A DNA stretch of 6,401 nucleotides from Desulfobacteraceae bacterium (GTDB taxonomy: Bacteria; Desulfobacterota; Desulfobacteria; Desulfobacterales; JAABRJ01), in contig JAABRJ010000088.1 in assembly GCA_011390985.1 (NCBI GenBank), positions 1 through 6,401 of the forward strand, written 5' to 3'. Shown in pieces: positions 5,957 to 6,401 of this stretch. Under the pieces are notes generated by a model. It searched no databases. It was not told where the DNA came from and saw nothing but the letters and a program-made list of their open reading frames with translations. Positions within the stretch are counted from its first letter, which is position 1. The number at the start of each line of letters is the position of its first letter. A program made the position numbers and the translations under genes.

Positions 5957-6401
5957 CTACCCCTGGCGCGCGCCCAGCCCAACCACCTCTCGGTAATAGC
6001 GGCCCTTGTCGGCCCCGCTGCCAAGGCCCCGAACCAGCAGCCGCCCGCCGTCCGGGCTGAAACAGGGGTCCCAGAGGGCGTCGAAATCCGTTCGCAGCAC
6101 CTGGCCGTCGAGCAGCAGGCGGTAGCCCCCATTTTTTTCCACCTTGGCGGCGACGTGCCGGCCGTCCGGGCTGAAAACCGGCTGCCAGACCATATCATAG
6201 CCGCCGTCCCAGGCGCGGCCATCCACCACGACGGTCCAGCGGTCGTTCTCTTTGGCGGCACAGGCGATATGGCCGCCGTCAGGGCTGAAGCGCGCATCGG
6301 TGAGCAGCCCGCCGAACGTCCGGGACCAGGGTCGGTCGTCCACGGCCACGGTCCACTTGCCGAACTTGGGGGCCACGATGGCCGCAAGATGCCGGCCGTC
6401 A
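5957..6401 (-). CDS. tmcD: TmcD-like propeller-repeat protein (C-terminal part, 5' end outside window)
   Basis: The C-terminal 147 residues of a repeat protein; the frame is open to the window edge. A GTG at 6376 could be mistaken for a start, but the codons upstream of it (DGRHLAAI) continue the repeat, so the gene enters from the right. Each unit is about 38 residues and follows the pattern SPDGxHxAaxxxxxxxWxvxVDgxxWxxxxdxxxxPxF. Three unit boundaries are seen besides the partial one at the edge, and the last unit decays before the TAG at 5957. The SPDG start and tryptophan-rich strands resemble TolB/WD40-like beta-propeller blades. TmcD is the least understood subunit of the Tmc complex; no heme or FeS motif is seen here, so an assembly or docking role is more likely than electron transfer. 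The name rests mainly on its position before tmcC, tmcB and tmcA. Cellular location cannot be judged without the N-terminus. Confidence 0.75.
   Translation of the reverse strand, partial: DGRHLAAIVAPKFGKWTVAVDDRPWSRTFGGLLTDARFSPDGGHIACAAKENDRWTVVVDGRAWDGGYDMVWQPVFSPDGRHVAAKVEKNGGYRLLLDGQVLRTDFDALWDPCFSPDGGRLLVRGLGSGADKGRYYREVVGLGARQG
6047..6401. repeat. Tandem repeat within tmcD (114-120 base period)
   Basis: The plus-strand word GCCGTC(C/A)GGGCTGAA recurs at 6047, 6161 and 6275, exactly 114 bases (38 codons) apart, and its start GCCGTC recurs at 6395, 120 bases further on. It encodes the FSPDG unit boundary on the minus strand. Conservation of the bases as well as the residues suggests fairly recent duplication of blades, or strong codon constraint. 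Confidence 0.7.

Noticed and set aside
5957..6376. tmcD as a complete short gene starting at GTG 6376.
   Set aside because: The frame stays open to the edge and the upstream codons (DGRHLAAI) continue the blade repeat, so the gene is cut by the window.

Overview
The window looks like a piece of a chromosome from a GC-rich, anaerobic, sulfate-reducing bacterium of the Desulfobacterota (former Deltaproteobacteria). The evidence is the combination of a periplasmic acidic tetraheme cytochrome c3, a Tmc-type transmembrane redox complex, heterodisulfide-reductase (Hdr) HdrC/HdrB subunits and a cysteine-rich PAS histidine kinase. The exact genus cannot be told from sequence reading alone.

Left part (1-1249, plus strand): the 3' end of an hdrC-like gene that enters from outside the window, overlapping by four bases a complete hdrB-like gene. 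They encode the FeS and CCG-domain subunits of a soluble, cytoplasmic Hdr complex; an HdrA or electron-input subunit is expected upstream but is not visible. A 52-base gap (1250-1301) separates them from a convergent minus-strand operon.

Right part (1302-6401, minus strand, transcribed from high to low coordinates): tmcD (partial, enters from the right edge), tmcC, tmcB, tmcA, a stand-alone CheY-like receiver, and a REC-PAS-histidine kinase. TmcA is a periplasmic acidic tetraheme c3; TmcC is a membrane cytochrome b of NarI/DsrM type; TmcB is a cytoplasmic protein with two [4Fe-4S] motifs and an HdrD/DsrK-like CCG region; TmcD is built of about 38-residue propeller-like repeats. Together they would move electrons between the periplasmic cytochrome pool (for example from H2 oxidation) and the cytoplasm. 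The two signalling genes follow closely enough to be co-transcribed and probably sense redox or respiratory state, but neither has a DNA-binding output domain.

No RNA gene, mobile element, CRISPR array, origin or attachment site was seen. No gene-free stretch exceeds 123 bases. The Tmc system and Hdr subunits are known families. The points most worth a second look are the cysteine-rich PAS kinase with its unusual H-box, the output-less signalling pair joined to the tmc operon, the TmcD repeat array, and the opposition of two CCG-type electron-transfer modules.
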